In this document: one piece after another, positions 1 to 9,288 of the stretch
Numbering within the stretch: position 1 is the first letter of the stretch
Layout of the letters: the number at the start of each line of letters is the position of its first letter
Assembly: GCA_023384575.1 (NCBI GenBank)
Contig: JAHDVP010000004.1
Span: forward strand, 169,796-233,795
Length of the DNA stretch: 64,000 bases
Source: Acidobacteriota bacterium
Lineage (GTDB): Bacteria; Acidobacteriota; Vicinamibacteria; Vicinamibacterales; JAFNAJ01
Direction of reading: 5' to 3'
Notes under the pieces: generated by a model
Database searches by the model: none
Seen by the model: the letters and a program-made list of their open reading frames with translations, nothing else
Told to the model about the DNA's origin: nothing
Made by a program: the position numbers and the translations under genes

Positions 1-1232
1 CGGCCGGGTTCGGCTTTGCGGACGTCGCCGCACGCCGGCCCATGACGCCACACACGAAGTTCCGCATGGCGTCACACAGCAAGCTCTTCACGGCCATCGC
101 CATCATGCAGCTCCGCGAAGAAGGGAGACTGCGCCTCGACGATCCGGTCTCGATGCACCTGCCGTGGTTCGCCGTGCGGGCCGCCACGCCCGACGACCCG
201 CCCGTCACCATCGAGCACCTGCTCACGCACAGCTCCGGCCTGCCGCGCGAAGCCGGGGCGCACTGGACGACGCTCGACTTCCCGACCGACGATCAGTTGC
301 GCGACCTGCTGCCAGACCGCCAAGCGGCGTTCTCGCCCGAGGTGCGTTGGAAGTACTCGAACCTGGCGTACACCCTGGCGGGAATGATCGTCGAGCGGGT
401 GAGCGGCCAGACCTGGAGCGACTACGTCCAGCGGCACATCTTCGATCCGCTCGGCATGCGCGACTCGAGCGTGGATCGGGACGTGGACGGGCTCGCCGTG
501 GGGTACGGACGACGCATGCCCGACGGGTCTCGGCAGGTCATGCCGTTTGTCGACGCGCGCGCGATGGGCCCGGCGACCGGCATCACGTCGACGGTCGAGG
601 ACATGGCGCGGTTCGTCTCGGCGCAGTTCCGAACGGGCACGCGCCAGGGGCACCGGATCCTGTCCACGAGCTCGCTGCGCGAGATGCATCGCGTGCGCCG
701 GCTCGAGAACGACTGGTCGCGAGGCAGCGGGGTGGGGTTCGCGGTCACGCGCGAGAAGGATAGGGTCTACGTGGGCCACGGCGGCGGGTATCCCGGCTAC
801 ACCACGCAGACGACCATCCAGCTCGACGATCGCGTGGGTGTCATCGTCCTCACCAACACCAACGACTCGAACCCGGGCGACATCGCGTCGAAGCTGATGG
901 CCACGGTCGGCCAGGCCGTGGCCAAGGCGAGTGCGCCTCCCCCGGCGGAGGTGACGTGGGATCCGTCGTGGTCGCGCTTCGCCGGGCTCTATCGCGGCCG
1001 AGGCGGCGATTCCCACGTCGTCGAATTGAACCGGCGGCTGGTGATCATCACGCCGCACGCACCTTCGCTCGAACCGTCGATCGTACTCGTGCCCGTCGGC
1101 AACGACCAGTTTCGTTACGTCGCGCCCGGCGGCGGCGGACCGGTGGGTGAGATCGTGCGCTTCGTCGAGCAGGACGGTCAGGTCGTTCGCATGATCACGG
1201 GAGACAGTTACGTCGAGCGCGTGCGCGACTGA
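1..1232 (+). CDS. beta-lactamase-family serine hydrolase, 5'-truncated by window edge
   Basis: Class C beta-lactamase/D-alanyl-D-alanine carboxypeptidase fold enzyme, probably exported and acting on a peptide or ester substrate. The reading frame is open from base 3, and residues before the first ATG at 42 (GFGFAD...) read like the usual segment upstream of the active site, so the true start lies outside the window. Counting from ATG 42, the SxxK nucleophile motif is S11-H-S-K14, the YxN motif is Y105-S-N107, and HGG at about 246-248 replaces KTG as is common in esterase-like members. The last ~90 residues form a separate beta-rich tail often seen in this family. Substrate cannot be read from the sequence. 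Converges on the gene at 1285. Confidence 0.9.
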   Translation, partial: AGFGFADVAARRPMTPHTKFRMASHSKLFTAIAIMQLREEGRLRLDDPVSMHLPWFAVRAATPDDPPVTIEHLLTHSSGLPREAGAHWTTLDFPTDDQLRDLLPDRQAAFSPEVRWKYSNLAYTLAGMIVERVSGQTWSDYVQRHIFDPLGMRDSSVDRDVDGLAVGYGRRMPDGSRQVMPFVDARAMGPATGITSTVEDMARFVSAQFRTGTRQGHRILSTSSLREMHRVRRLENDWSRGSGVGFAVTREKDRVYVGHGGGYPGYTTQTTIQLDDRVGVIVLTNTNDSNPGDIASKLMATVGQAVAKASAPPPAEVTWDPSWSRFAGLYRGRGGDSHVVELNRRLVIITPHAPSLEPSIVLVPVGNDQFRYVAPGGGGPVGEIVRFVEQDGQVVRMITGDSYVERVRD

Positions 1233-1284
1233 ACGCGCGAGGGGCGTTGTGGGAAGGCGTCCGGGGTATTGAACCCCGGTCGCG

Positions 1285-3492
1285 TCACTCCGGCGCGCCG
1301 ATCCCGTACACGTGCCCCAGCGTGCGCACGACGATGAGCCCGTCGGAGATGGCCGGCGTGCTCATAATCACCTCGTGCATGGGGTTCTTGGCGAGTTCCT
1401 CGTAGGTTCGCCCCGCGCGCGCGATGATCACGTCACCATCCTCGTTCGCGAAGTACAGCCGACCGTCGGCCGCCACCGGCGACGCCGAGAATGCTCCGCC
1501 GCCCCCGACACGCGCACGGTAGATCCGCTCGCCCGTCTTCGCGTCGTACGCCGTCACGATGCCCTCGTTGCTGCAGGTGTACAGGATGCCGTCGTAGAAG
1601 AGCGGCGTGGGGATGTACGTGCCCGCGGTGTTGCTCCACGCGACGGCGTCGCTCGACGTCGCGTCCTTCGGCAGCGAGATGTCGCCGGCGGCGGTCGGCC
1701 TGACGGCATACACCGGGCGCACGGGCGGATAGCCGCCGGTCACGAAGACGAGACCCTCGCCGACGACGGGCGTACCCACGGTGATCTCGGAGTTCGGTCC
1801 GAGCCTCCAGACCTCGCGGCCCGTGGCCGCGTCGTAGGCGCGCACGGTCGGGCCGTTGGTCACGACGAGCCCGTTGAAGACCGTCGGCGTGCCCCAGGTC
1901 GAGATCTCGTCGCGATCCGTCTTCCAGACGCGCCGGCCCGTCTCGACATCGTAGGCGGCGATGAACGACCCCTTCTGGACGTCGGCCTGCACGATGACCT
2001 TGCCGTCGTGAATGATCGGCGAGCTCGAGTGACCCCACTGGTAGGTCGGGTCGAAGAACCAGCCGCTGTCGAGCACGCCGATGTCGACGTTCCACAACTC
2101 GCGGCCGGCCATGTCCCAGGCCACGAGCCGGCCCACCGAGCCGAAGAGCGCGACGACGCGGATGCCGTCGGTGGCGGGCGTGGAGTTCGCCTGCGTCGAC
2201 TTCGTGTGACGCTTCACTTTCGGCGCGCCGGTGAACGCCGTCCGCTCCCAGAGCACTGTGCCGCTCGCCTTGTCGAGCGCGTAGATCTTCCAGGTGTGCT
2301 CCGACAGGTCGTCGACCGGCTTCACGTCGCCATAGAGGCCCGTCCTGAACGTCTTCGCTTCGGCGTCGTCTCTCGCGCTGACGGCCGTGACGACGAACAC
2401 CCTCTGGCCCCAGACGACGGGGCTGGCGGTGGCAAAGCCGGGAATGGGCGTCTTCCAGCGAATGTTGGCGCCGGTCTCGGCGTTCCACTCGGTGACGGCG
2501 CCCTGGCCGTCGCCGTTGCCCGCGGCGTTCGGCCCGCGGAACGCCGGCCAAGGGCGTGGCTCCGTGCGGGAGGCCGGCTCCAGGGCGGGCGGAGACGCCG
2601 TCGTCCTGTCGGACACGGAGGGCGCCGCCGATGGCGAGGCCTCGGCCGGGCCCGTCGCCTCGGTCACGCGCGCGAAGCTCTGCGTACCGCCGGGCGTCGT
2701 CATGACCACCCGCTCGATCGTACCGCCCCGTCCAGCGAAGGCGAGCGACACCCCTGGCGCTTCCGCCACATCGAACGATTCCGGCGACGTGGCGACGAGC
2801 GTCAGCGTCGGCTGCCCCTGCGGCGTCAAGGTGAGCTGCTCTCCGGTGAGCGCGACGCTGAGCGTGCTCGCGTCGGTCCGGTAGGTGCCGACGTACGCCT
2901 GCAGCACGGCACGATCGACGGCGACGATCGGGTCGGCGGTGAAGTCGGCGAGCCGCTTCTCGATGAGCGACGTGAGGTCGTCGTCCTTGCCTCGGCGCGC
3001 GGCCGTCAGCGCCGTCTGCACCTCGGCGCGCGTCAGGTCCTTCGACGTCAGCGCTGCGGCCGCCAAGCGCCGGTTGCCGCTCGCGGCCGCCTGGCCGAGT
3101 ACGGGTCCGGCGCCGCCCGAGCCGCGCTGCAGCAGGAGGATCGCGGCGTCGGTGTGGCCGTTCATCACCGCCATCATGATCGGCCGGAATCGATAAAAGG
3201 TGTCCTGCGCGTCGACGTCGGCGCCGCGGTCGATGAGCAGCGCGATGACGTCAGTGTGGCCCTTGTCGGCGGCGAAGAAGAGCGCGCCGGCCTTGTAGCG
3301 GTTGCCCGAATTCACGTCGGCGCCGCGGTCGAGCGCCTGCTTCACACGGCCGACGTCGCCGTCTCGTGCAGCGTCCCACAGTTGCTCGTTCAGGGTGGTC
3401 TGGTCGAGGACCTGAGCGGACAGCGAGACTGCCGGCAGCCCGGCCGCTGCGAGTCCGAGCGCAAGCGCCAGCAGTGTCCCTGCGAACGTCAT
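1285..3492 (-). CDS. secreted ankyrin-repeat / PQQ-like beta-propeller protein
   Basis: A 735-residue exported protein. Residues 1-26 are a signal peptide ending near SLSAQ. Residues ~35-135 hold about three ankyrin repeats (G.TDVIALLIDRGADVDAQD type). A linker of unknown fold (~140-310) follows, then from ~315 to the end a WD40-like PQQ beta-propeller with repeated Y/A-x-D-x-x-T-G-x-x-x-W blades (for example DAATGREVWRLG and DAKTGERIY). This resembles BamB-like and PQQ-dehydrogenase-like propellers. No heme-binding CxxCH motif or obvious catalytic residue is visible, so I infer a binding or scaffold role rather than a dehydrogenase. Start is the ATG at 3492, which directly precedes the signal sequence. 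Confidence 0.85.
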   Translation of the reverse strand: MTFAGTLLALALGLAAAGLPAVSLSAQVLDQTTLNEQLWDAARDGDVGRVKQALDRGADVNSGNRYKAGALFFAADKGHTDVIALLIDRGADVDAQDTFYRFRPIMMAVMNGHTDAAILLLQRGSGGAGPVLGQAAASGNRRLAAAALTSKDLTRAEVQTALTAARRGKDDDLTSLIEKRLADFTADPIVAVDRAVLQAYVGTYRTDASTLSVALTGEQLTLTPQGQPTLTLVATSPESFDVAEAPGVSLAFAGRGGTIERVVMTTPGGTQSFARVTEATGPAEASPSAAPSVSDRTTASPPALEPASRTEPRPWPAFRGPNAAGNGDGQGAVTEWNAETGANIRWKTPIPGFATASPVVWGQRVFVVTAVSARDDAEAKTFRTGLYGDVKPVDDLSEHTWKIYALDKASGTVLWERTAFTGAPKVKRHTKSTQANSTPATDGIRVVALFGSVGRLVAWDMAGRELWNVDIGVLDSGWFFDPTYQWGHSSSPIIHDGKVIVQADVQKGSFIAAYDVETGRRVWKTDRDEISTWGTPTVFNGLVVTNGPTVRAYDAATGREVWRLGPNSEITVGTPVVGEGLVFVTGGYPPVRPVYAVRPTAAGDISLPKDATSSDAVAWSNTAGTYIPTPLFYDGILYTCSNEGIVTAYDAKTGERIYRARVGGGGAFSASPVAADGRLYFANEDGDVIIARAGRTYEELAKNPMHEVIMSTPAISDGLIVVRTLGHVYGIGAPE

Positions 3493-3635
3493 CGATGAGC
3501 TCCTTCGAGGGTGGATGGCGTCAGGATACGACAGCCCGGGCCTGATGTTTCAACCAGTCAGGCCTGCCGACGGGAGCGGCGAAGGGCGTGGCGGTCGCTC
3601 TTCCGTCGATCAGGTGACGGGTGACCGGCCGGTGG

Positions 3636-3656
3636 AAAAGGTGACTGTCCCCCTTT
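3636..3656. repeat. lone REP-like half element (GGTGACTGTCCCC)
   Basis: The intergenic gap between the propeller gene and the M28 peptidase contains an A-run, GGTGACTGTCCCCC and a T-run. The core GGGGACAGTCACC is a repetitive intergenic word I recall from several GC-rich bacterial genomes, where it tends to sit in REP-like hairpins. Here only one half is present and no partner arm is visible nearby. Weak evidence. Confidence 0.3.
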
Positions 3657-3667
3657 GGCGCGGCCGC

Positions 3668-4660
3668 TCACGGGGCGTCGGTCAGGTCGGCCACGACCGC
3701 GGCCAGTCCGGCGACTACCCGACTCATGCGGTCGTAGTCGACCTGGGCTGGCAGGTCGCCGAGCGTGTGGTAGGGGCCGTAGCGGAAGAGCGCCGTGTCG
3801 GTGACCATGATCGCCGGGTAGCCCTGCTGCCAGAAGGCCCAGTGATCCGACCAGCCGACGCCTGGAATCCCGCCGGGCACGGCCGCGCCTTGAGACGGAA
3901 ACGCGGTGCCCGCGCGAAACGCGCCGATGGCTCGCCGCACGAGATGCCGCGAACCGACGTTGCCGACGAAGGTGATGAAGTCGGCGGTGTCCGGATAGAG
4001 CGCCCCGAACAACGGCAGCGGGTACTGCTGACTGCCCGGCTCGTCGGAGTACGCCCCAATCGTCTCGATCGACAGCATGGCGACGACGCGCTCGCCGCGG
4101 GCCTTCGCGCGACGGGCGTAGTGCAGGCTGCCCATGTCGTCGGTCTGGAAGAAGGGCGGCTCCTCGTTGGCGAACGCGACGAAGCGCACGGTGCGGGCCG
4201 GCGAGCGCGTGGCGAACGCCCGCGCCAGTTCGAGCAGCGCGGCAACCCCCGTCGCGTTGTCGTTCGCGCCGGGCGAGCCGGCGACCGAGTCGTAGTGCGC
4301 GCCAACGACGACGATCTCGTCGGAGAGGGCGCCCCCCCGCCGCTCCGCGGCAACGTTCTCGACCGTACGGCCCATCGCGTCGAACGCCTGCGCCTCGACC
4401 TCGTAGCCGTGCTCGCGGAAGCCGTCCTGCACGTAGCCCGACGCCTCGCGCAGGCGGTCGAGCCGCCACACGTTGCGCTCGCCGATGCCGCCAGCCAGTA
4501 CCTGCACGTGGCGCGCGAGCCGATCCCGCAGGGCCCGCTCCTCCTCGGACAGCGGCGGCATCGCGCCCGCGTGCGACCGGCCCGGCAGGCGGATCATCGT
4601 CAGCCAGCCGGCGAGGCCGAGGCCGAGCACGAGCGCCACGACAATCGCCAGGAGTCTCAT
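3668..4660 (-). CDS. M28-family zinc peptidase, membrane-anchored
   Basis: A 330-residue aminopeptidase-like enzyme. Residues ~3-22 (RLLAIVVALVLGLGLAGWL) are a signal anchor, so it acts outside the cytoplasm. The catalytic domain shows the M28 metal ligands in order: GAHYDS (His and its supporting Asp), GANDNATG (bridging Asp), FANEEPP (catalytic and ligand Glu pair), IETIG, and a C-terminal YHTLGD His. Length fits a minimal M28 catalytic domain with no PA or PDZ insert. The frame is open 125 codons further upstream, but that part overlaps the DoxX gene and is low-complexity; the ATG at 4660 directly precedes the signal anchor. It lies 61 bp downstream of doxX on the same strand and probably shares its transcript. 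Confidence 0.88.
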   Translation of the reverse strand: MRLLAIVVALVLGLGLAGWLTMIRLPGRSHAGAMPPLSEEERALRDRLARHVQVLAGGIGERNVWRLDRLREASGYVQDGFREHGYEVEAQAFDAMGRTVENVAAERRGGALSDEIVVVGAHYDSVAGSPGANDNATGVAALLELARAFATRSPARTVRFVAFANEEPPFFQTDDMGSLHYARRAKARGERVVAMLSIETIGAYSDEPGSQQYPLPLFGALYPDTADFITFVGNVGSRHLVRRAIGAFRAGTAFPSQGAAVPGGIPGVGWSDHWAFWQQGYPAIMVTDTALFRYGPYHTLGDLPAQVDYDRMSRVVAGLAAVVADLTDAP

Positions 4661-4721
4661 GGCCTCGCTCGCCGGACCGTGGCAGGCCGTCCTCCCGAAG
4701 AGCGGCGTGCGCGCCTCGACC

Positions 4722-5138
4722 TCACTTCCGCAGGAACCGATCGACCGCGAACCGGCCCGCCCCCGTGCACAGGAACAGGAACGCCGTGGCCAGGAACAGC
4801 AAGGGCAGTTCCTTGGCGCGGTAGGGATCCGGTGCGTGTCGGATGAAGGCCGCAGTGGCCATCGTGCACATGATGAAGAACGACGAGGGGCGGGTGGCCA
4901 GGCCGAGCGCGAGGCAGATGCCACCGACGACCTCCGAGAGCGCGGCCGCCCACCCGAAGAGCACCGGGAGCGGGAAGCCCATGGTGGCCACGCCTTCGAT
5001 GAACCGTTCGGAGGGTGGGAACTTCCCGAGACCATGGGCGTACATGAGCGACAAGCCGGCGAAGACCCTCAGGACCAGCAGCCCGAGATCGCCGACGACG
5101 GAGTTCATCCTCACGGTGCCGAACAGCAGTTCCTTCAT
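4722..5138 (-). CDS. DoxX-family integral membrane protein
   Basis: A 138-residue protein with four hydrophobic helices (residues ~15-40, 55-75, 80-100 and 108-130). It has the DoxX hallmarks: an R-x-F-x-G-x-x-L-x-x-x-H-G-x-x-K segment near residue 24-38 and a G-x-x-L-x-x-G-L-x-x-R-x-x motif near 73-86. Family members are small quinone- or redox-linked membrane proteins of uncertain reaction. A Shine-Dalgarno GGAGG (5143-5147) sits 4 nt before the ATG at 5138. It is the first gene of a probable doxX-M28 pair. Confidence 0.85.
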   Translation of the reverse strand: MKELLFGTVRMNSVVGDLGLLVLRVFAGLSLMYAHGLGKFPPSERFIEGVATMGFPLPVLFGWAAALSEVVGGICLALGLATRPSSFFIMCTMATAAFIRHAPDPYRAKELPLLFLATAFLFLCTGAGRFAVDRFLRK

Positions 5139-5201
5139 CTGACCTCCAGCGCGAACGCGGGCAGGGGCAAGGATTCCGAGAATGCGAAGCCGATGCAGGC
5201 G

Positions 5202-5207
5202 ATTATA
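5202..5207 (-). promoter_or_regulatory. candidate -10 box (TATAAT) for doxX
   Basis: A perfect TATAAT on the minus strand, 64 bp before the doxX start, stands out in GC-rich surroundings. No good -35 hexamer is found at 16-18 bp, so only the -10 element is supported. Confidence 0.4.
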
Positions 5208-5259
5208 GCGGCCGGCGTCTGCCGGCGGTGATTACACTCTGTCAAAGGGAGACCCGGCC

Positions 5260-6267
5260 TTGACCGCAACGGCCCTCGTCCGCACGGTCCTGCTGCTCGT
5301 CGGATTCGCGCTCGTCGCCTTTCTCTTCCTCAGGCTCGGACCGGGTCAGCTCGTCGACCTGCTGGCGAGGCTCGGGTGGGCGGCGCTGATCTTCCCGCCG
5401 CTCTACGCGGCCCATCACGCGATCAGGACGGTCGCGCTCTCCGCTGCGCTCGAGCGGGTGGGCAGCGTGCCGTTCCTGCGCCTCCTCCTCGTGCGCCTCA
5501 CGGGCGAGGCGGTCCAGTACCTCACCTTCACCGGGCCCTTGCTGGCGGAACCGACCAAGGCGTGGATGCTCAGGAAGGAAGGGCTGGAATCGTCCGATGC
5601 GGTCGCAGCGACGGTCACGGAGTACGTGGCGTTCACGGGCACGGCCTGCGTGGTGAGCCTGACGGGCCTCGTCGCGCTGCGCCTGCTGGTACCGATGCCG
5701 CTGGCCATGCGCGTGCCGGTCTCGGCGACGGCCATCGGCATCCTCGCATTCCTAGTCGTCGTCGTCCTGGGCCTCCGGCGGCGGTGGCCGTTCGACCGAT
5801 GGGTTCTGGCCGGCGTTCGCCGCGTCGGAGGTGCGGCGACCCGTGCGCTCGTCACGCCAGAGTGGGCGAGCGAGATGGTCGCTCACGTGTTCAGGAACCT
5901 GCGGGACGACGGGAGGCGGCTGCGGCGCATCCTCGGCTGTGAGACCGTCGCACAGGCACTCATCGTGCTGGAGCTCTACCTGCTGCTTCGTCTCTTCGAC
6001 GTCCAGGTCACAGCGACCACCCTGTTCATCGTCGAAGGCGTCAGCAAGGTCTCGAACTTCCTGTTCTTCTTCGTTCCGGCGCGCGCGGGCACCGACGAAG
6101 CCACGCTGGTCCTCATCACGGGCACCCTCGGCCTGGCGTCGGTCGTCGGCCTCGGCGTGTCGCTCGTGAGACGCGCAAGGAGCCTGATGACGGGCGCCGT
6201 CGGCCTCGTCGCCGTGTGGGTCCTGTCCCGCCGCAGGCCGACCGCCACGCGAAGGCCGCCTCGGTAA
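5260..6267 (+). CDS. flippase-like (UPF0104 / LPG-synthase TM-domain) membrane protein
   Basis: A 335-residue polytopic protein with about eight hydrophobic helices and the family signatures of the transmembrane half of lysylphosphatidylglycerol synthases: G-E-A-V-Q-Y-L-T-F near residue 82-90, EPTKAWMLRK near 98-107, and a C-terminal PARAGTDE-like segment. Stand-alone members are thought to flip lipid-linked substrates; the actual substrate is unknown. The start is a TTG at 5260 preceded by AAAGGGAG (5244-5251), a good ribosome site. TACACT at 5233-5238 could serve as a -10. Converges on the permease gene at 6370. Confidence 0.82.
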   Translation: MTATALVRTVLLLVGFALVAFLFLRLGPGQLVDLLARLGWAALIFPPLYAAHHAIRTVALSAALERVGSVPFLRLLLVRLTGEAVQYLTFTGPLLAEPTKAWMLRKEGLESSDAVAATVTEYVAFTGTACVVSLTGLVALRLLVPMPLAMRVPVSATAIGILAFLVVVVLGLRRRWPFDRWVLAGVRRVGGAATRALVTPEWASEMVAHVFRNLRDDGRRLRRILGCETVAQALIVLELYLLLRLFDVQVTATTLFIVEGVSKVSNFLFFFVPARAGTDEATLVLITGTLGLASVVGLGVSLVRRARSLMTGAVGLVAVWVLSRRRPTATRRPPR

Positions 6268-6369
6268 CGGGCCGGGCCCGATGGGCCGGGCGGCCGGTCT
6301 GCAGCTGCCTGGCTCGCTGCGCGGCCACGCCTGCGGCGAAGCTCTGTGGCGCCAGCACCTGCCGCGCGG

Positions 6370-7932
6370 TCAACGCGACTCGTTGGCGGGAAGTACTGCG
6401 GTGCGAAGACGGCTGTGCCGCCGCCCATAACCGAAGTAGATCGCAATGCCGATCGCCATCCAGATGATCAGGCGTTCCCACGTGGGCCATGGCAGGCTCG
6501 CCATGAGGCCGAGTGAGACGGCCGCGGAAAGAAGGGGCACAAACGGCACCCACGGTGTGCGGAAGGGACGAGGCAGGTCGGGGCGCCTGACGCGCAGCAC
6601 GACGAGCCCGAGCGAGACAATCACGAAGGCCATCAGGGTGCCAATGCTGACGAGCTCGCCGAGAACGTGAATGGGCGTGAATCCCGCCGCGAGCGCCACT
6701 GCCAGGCCGGTGACGATGGTCGTCACGTGGGGCGTTCTGAAGCGCGGATGAATGCGCCTGGTCCAGGCCGGCAGCAGCCCGTCGACGCCCATCGCGTAGA
6801 AGATGCGTGGCTGGCCGAGCATGAGGACGATCATGACCGACGAGAGCCCCGCAATCGCTCCGAGCTTGACGATGAGCGGCATGGCACCGAGCAGCCCCGC
6901 CCACGCGGAACCGGCCGCTCGATCGCGGGCCGCGTCGATGGCGACGGCCATGGGCGCCGGCCCGTTCAGCGCGCTGTACGGGACGAGTCCCACCATGACG
7001 CCGGATACCAGCACGTAGAGTACCGTGCAGATGGCGAGCGACCCCAGGATGCCGATCGGCATGTCGCGCTGCGGGTGGCGTGCTTCCTGCGCGGCGGTGG
7101 ACACCGCGTCGAAGCCGATGTAGGCGAAGAAGATGACGGCCGCCCCCCGAGCGACACCGCTCCAGCCGAACGCCCCGAACTCGCCCGCGTTCGCCGGAAC
7201 GAACGGATGCCAGTTCGCCGTCGTCACGAACATCGCCCCCGCGACGATCACGAGGCAGACCACCGCCACCTTGACCGCCACGATCACGGAGTTCACCGCG
7301 GCCGATTCGTGCACCCCGACGACGAGAACGACCGTGACGAGCAGGGCGATCACCATCGCGGGCAGGTTCAGCACTGCCGCGACCGTCCCGCCGTCCGGGA
7401 GTGCCACCGCGGTGCCTGGCGCGGCGCTCAGGATCGCCGGGATGTGCACCCCGAAGTCGTCGAGGAGTTCGACGACATATCCCGACCAGCCCACCGCGAC
7501 GGTGGCCGCCCCGAGGGCGTACTCGAGGATGAGATCCCAGCCGATGATCCACGCCGCGAACTCCCCGAGCGTCGCGTAGCCGTAGGTGTACGCCGACCCC
7601 GCAATGGGGACCGAGGCGGCGAATTCCGCGTAGCAGAGACCGGCCAGGGCCGCGCACAGTCCAGCCAGCACCATCGAGATCACGATCGCGGGACCAGCGT
7701 ACATCGCGGCGGCCTGACCAGTGAGCACGAAGATGCCGGTGCCGATGATCGCGCCGATGCCGAGCATGACGAGATCGGTCCTGCCCAGCACGCGCTTCAG
7801 CCGATGGCCGCCACCACCCTCGCTCTCTGCCAGGATGCGATCGACCGACTTGACGGCGGCCAGCGACGACCAGAAGGAGGAGCGCCCTGCGAGGGCGGGG
7901 CGGGGGGAGCGAGGGAGCTTGACGTCGAGCAT
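6370..7932 (-). CDS. APC-superfamily amino-acid permease (cationic amino-acid transporter type)
   Basis: A 520-residue inner-membrane transporter with twelve or more hydrophobic segments. The N-terminal LKRVLGRTDLVMLGIGAIIG and the following GTGIFVLTG are the TM1 substrate-binding signature of the APC family, and FFAYIGFDAVSTAAQEARHP in the middle is typical of the YhdG/CAT branch that takes up basic or branched amino acids. The frame extends to 8427, but the extra 165 residues are arginine-rich non-membrane sequence, so I place the start at the ATG at 7932, where the soluble N-terminal tail of this family begins. Substrate is inferred from the family. Compare the decayed relative at 8559-9288. 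Confidence 0.88.
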   Translation of the reverse strand: MLDVKLPRSPRPALAGRSSFWSSLAAVKSVDRILAESEGGGGHRLKRVLGRTDLVMLGIGAIIGTGIFVLTGQAAAMYAGPAIVISMVLAGLCAALAGLCYAEFAASVPIAGSAYTYGYATLGEFAAWIIGWDLILEYALGAATVAVGWSGYVVELLDDFGVHIPAILSAAPGTAVALPDGGTVAAVLNLPAMVIALLVTVVLVVGVHESAAVNSVIVAVKVAVVCLVIVAGAMFVTTANWHPFVPANAGEFGAFGWSGVARGAAVIFFAYIGFDAVSTAAQEARHPQRDMPIGILGSLAICTVLYVLVSGVMVGLVPYSALNGPAPMAVAIDAARDRAAGSAWAGLLGAMPLIVKLGAIAGLSSVMIVLMLGQPRIFYAMGVDGLLPAWTRRIHPRFRTPHVTTIVTGLAVALAAGFTPIHVLGELVSIGTLMAFVIVSLGLVVLRVRRPDLPRPFRTPWVPFVPLLSAAVSLGLMASLPWPTWERLIIWMAIGIAIYFGYGRRHSRLRTAVLPANESR

Positions 7933-8205
7933 GGCGACCCGCCTCTCGGGTGCGCGTTCGTGATAGCCGAACGCCCTCTGTGACAAAGACCGTGCCAGGG
8001 CGAAACCTTCGGAATTCAGCGAACGACACCCGGCGTCCCATATGGTCAACACGCAGAACCGCCACACGTGGCGAGCCAGTGGGGCGGAGCGGTGGTAACC
8101 TCGTGGCACGCATTCCGAGCGGCGCGTGTCGCCACCGACGTCCGGAGGTCGCTCAGCACGAGGCTGCCCCTCGAGCCTCCGACCTCGACTGGGAGGAACC
8201 GTCCC

Positions 8206-8583
8206 ATGTTCAAGCCAGACGCCTACACGTCCGTCTCGCCGTACTTGGTCGTCAGCGGCGCGAGCGCCACGATCGACTTCCTGGTCCGCGTGTTGGACGC
8301 CGTCGAGCTCCGACGCTTTCCCGATGGGGACGGAAAGCTGATGCATGCCGAGGTGAGGGTCGACGACACCGTCGTGATGCTGGCCGATGCCACCGACGCG
8401 TGGCCGCCCGTGCCGTCGTACGTCCATGTGTACGTCCGCGACGTCGACACGACCTACCAGCGCGCCCTCGCGGCAGGAGCGGTGTCGGTGCAGGAGCCCG
8501 CCAGGAAGGACGACGACGACAAGCGTGGTGGGGTGAGGGATGCCGGGGGGACGACGTGGTGGATCGCGACGAAGGTGGCCTGA
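8206..8583 (+). CDS. VOC-superfamily (glyoxalase/bleomycin-resistance-like) protein
   Basis: A 125-residue single-domain protein. It begins S-V-S-P-Y-L-V-V-S-G-A, the first strand of a beta-alpha-beta-beta-beta module. It continues with FLVRVLDAVELRRF, MHAEVRVDDTVVML and VHVYVRDVDTTYQRALAAGA, the order seen in PhnB/VOC proteins. The usual C-terminal G-G-V-x-D-x-x-G-x-x-W strand is present (GGVRDAGGTTWWIAT). These bind metal and small molecules, but function cannot be assigned further. The start ATG at 8206 has GGGAGGA 8 nt upstream. Its last 25 nt overlap the beginning of the permease remnant. Confidence 0.8.
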   Translation: MFKPDAYTSVSPYLVVSGASATIDFLVRVLDAVELRRFPDGDGKLMHAEVRVDDTVVMLADATDAWPPVPSYVHVYVRDVDTTYQRALAAGAVSVQEPARKDDDDKRGGVRDAGGTTWWIATKVA

Positions 8584-9288
8584 GGCGCGGGCTCGGCCTC
8601 TTCGACGCCACGATGGTGGTCGTGGGGTCGATGATCGGGTCGGGCATCTTCCTGCTGACGTGGACGAACACGCGCGGGCTCGAGTACGGACGACTCGTGC
8701 AGAACGTGTTCACGACGACGAAGGGTGCGGCGCTGCTGGCGCTCGCGGCGGTGCGACTGCCCGTCGGGTGGAACACGCTGGCCGTTGAGTCGAACGCATG
8801 ATCCTCGCCGGGGCGCGCGCGTACTTCGCGATGGCGCGCGACGGCGTGTTCTTTCGCCGGGTGGGCCAGCTCAACGCGGCGCACGTGCCGGCGTGGGGGC
8901 TCGGATGGCAGGGCGCGTGGATTGTCGCGCTGATCCTGTCACGGACGTACGACTCGGAGACAGGCCAGTACAGCAACCTCTACACCAGCCTGCTCGATTA
9001 CGTCGTGTCGGCGGCGCTCCTGTTCTACGTGCTCACTGTCGCCGGCCTCTTCCGCCTCCGGCGGACGCGTCCGCAGGCACCGCGACCCTACCGGGCGTTC
9101 GGCTACCCGTGGGTGCCGGCCGTCTACATGGCCGGCGCGACGTTCATCCTCGTGATGCTCGTCGTCTACCGGCCCGCGACCACGTGGCCCGGGATGGGGA
9201 TCGTGCTGCTGGCCTGCCGGTGTACTTCGCCTGGCGTCGTCGCGGCGACCGCCGCTCGGGGGTCCGCCGCTCTGGGGTCAGGTCTTGA
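8559..9288 (+). pseudogene. decayed APC amino-acid permease (internal deletions, frameshifts)
   Basis: Three pieces of one amino-acid permease lie in order but in different frames. The first (8559-8801) starts with the TM1 signature DATMVVVGSMIGSGIF and jumps after about 30 residues to a mid-protein segment (WTNTRGL...LVQNVFTTTKGAALLAL), so roughly 100 residues are missing. The second (from 8798) restarts at ILAGARAYFAMARDGVFF, again skipping a large stretch. It runs through the last helices to about 9207. There a further frameshift restores the expected C-terminus GLPVYFAWRRRG, which ends at a TGA (9286-9288) inside the adjacent repeat. The sizes of missing parts are estimates from memory of the family. 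It cannot make a functional transporter. Confidence 0.8.
9251..9280. repeat. 15-bp tandem duplication
   Basis: Two adjacent 15-mers, GCCGCTCGGGGGTCC and GCCGCTCTGGGGTCA, differ at two positions. The second copy runs into the left arm of the inverted repeat at 9274. Confidence 0.75.
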
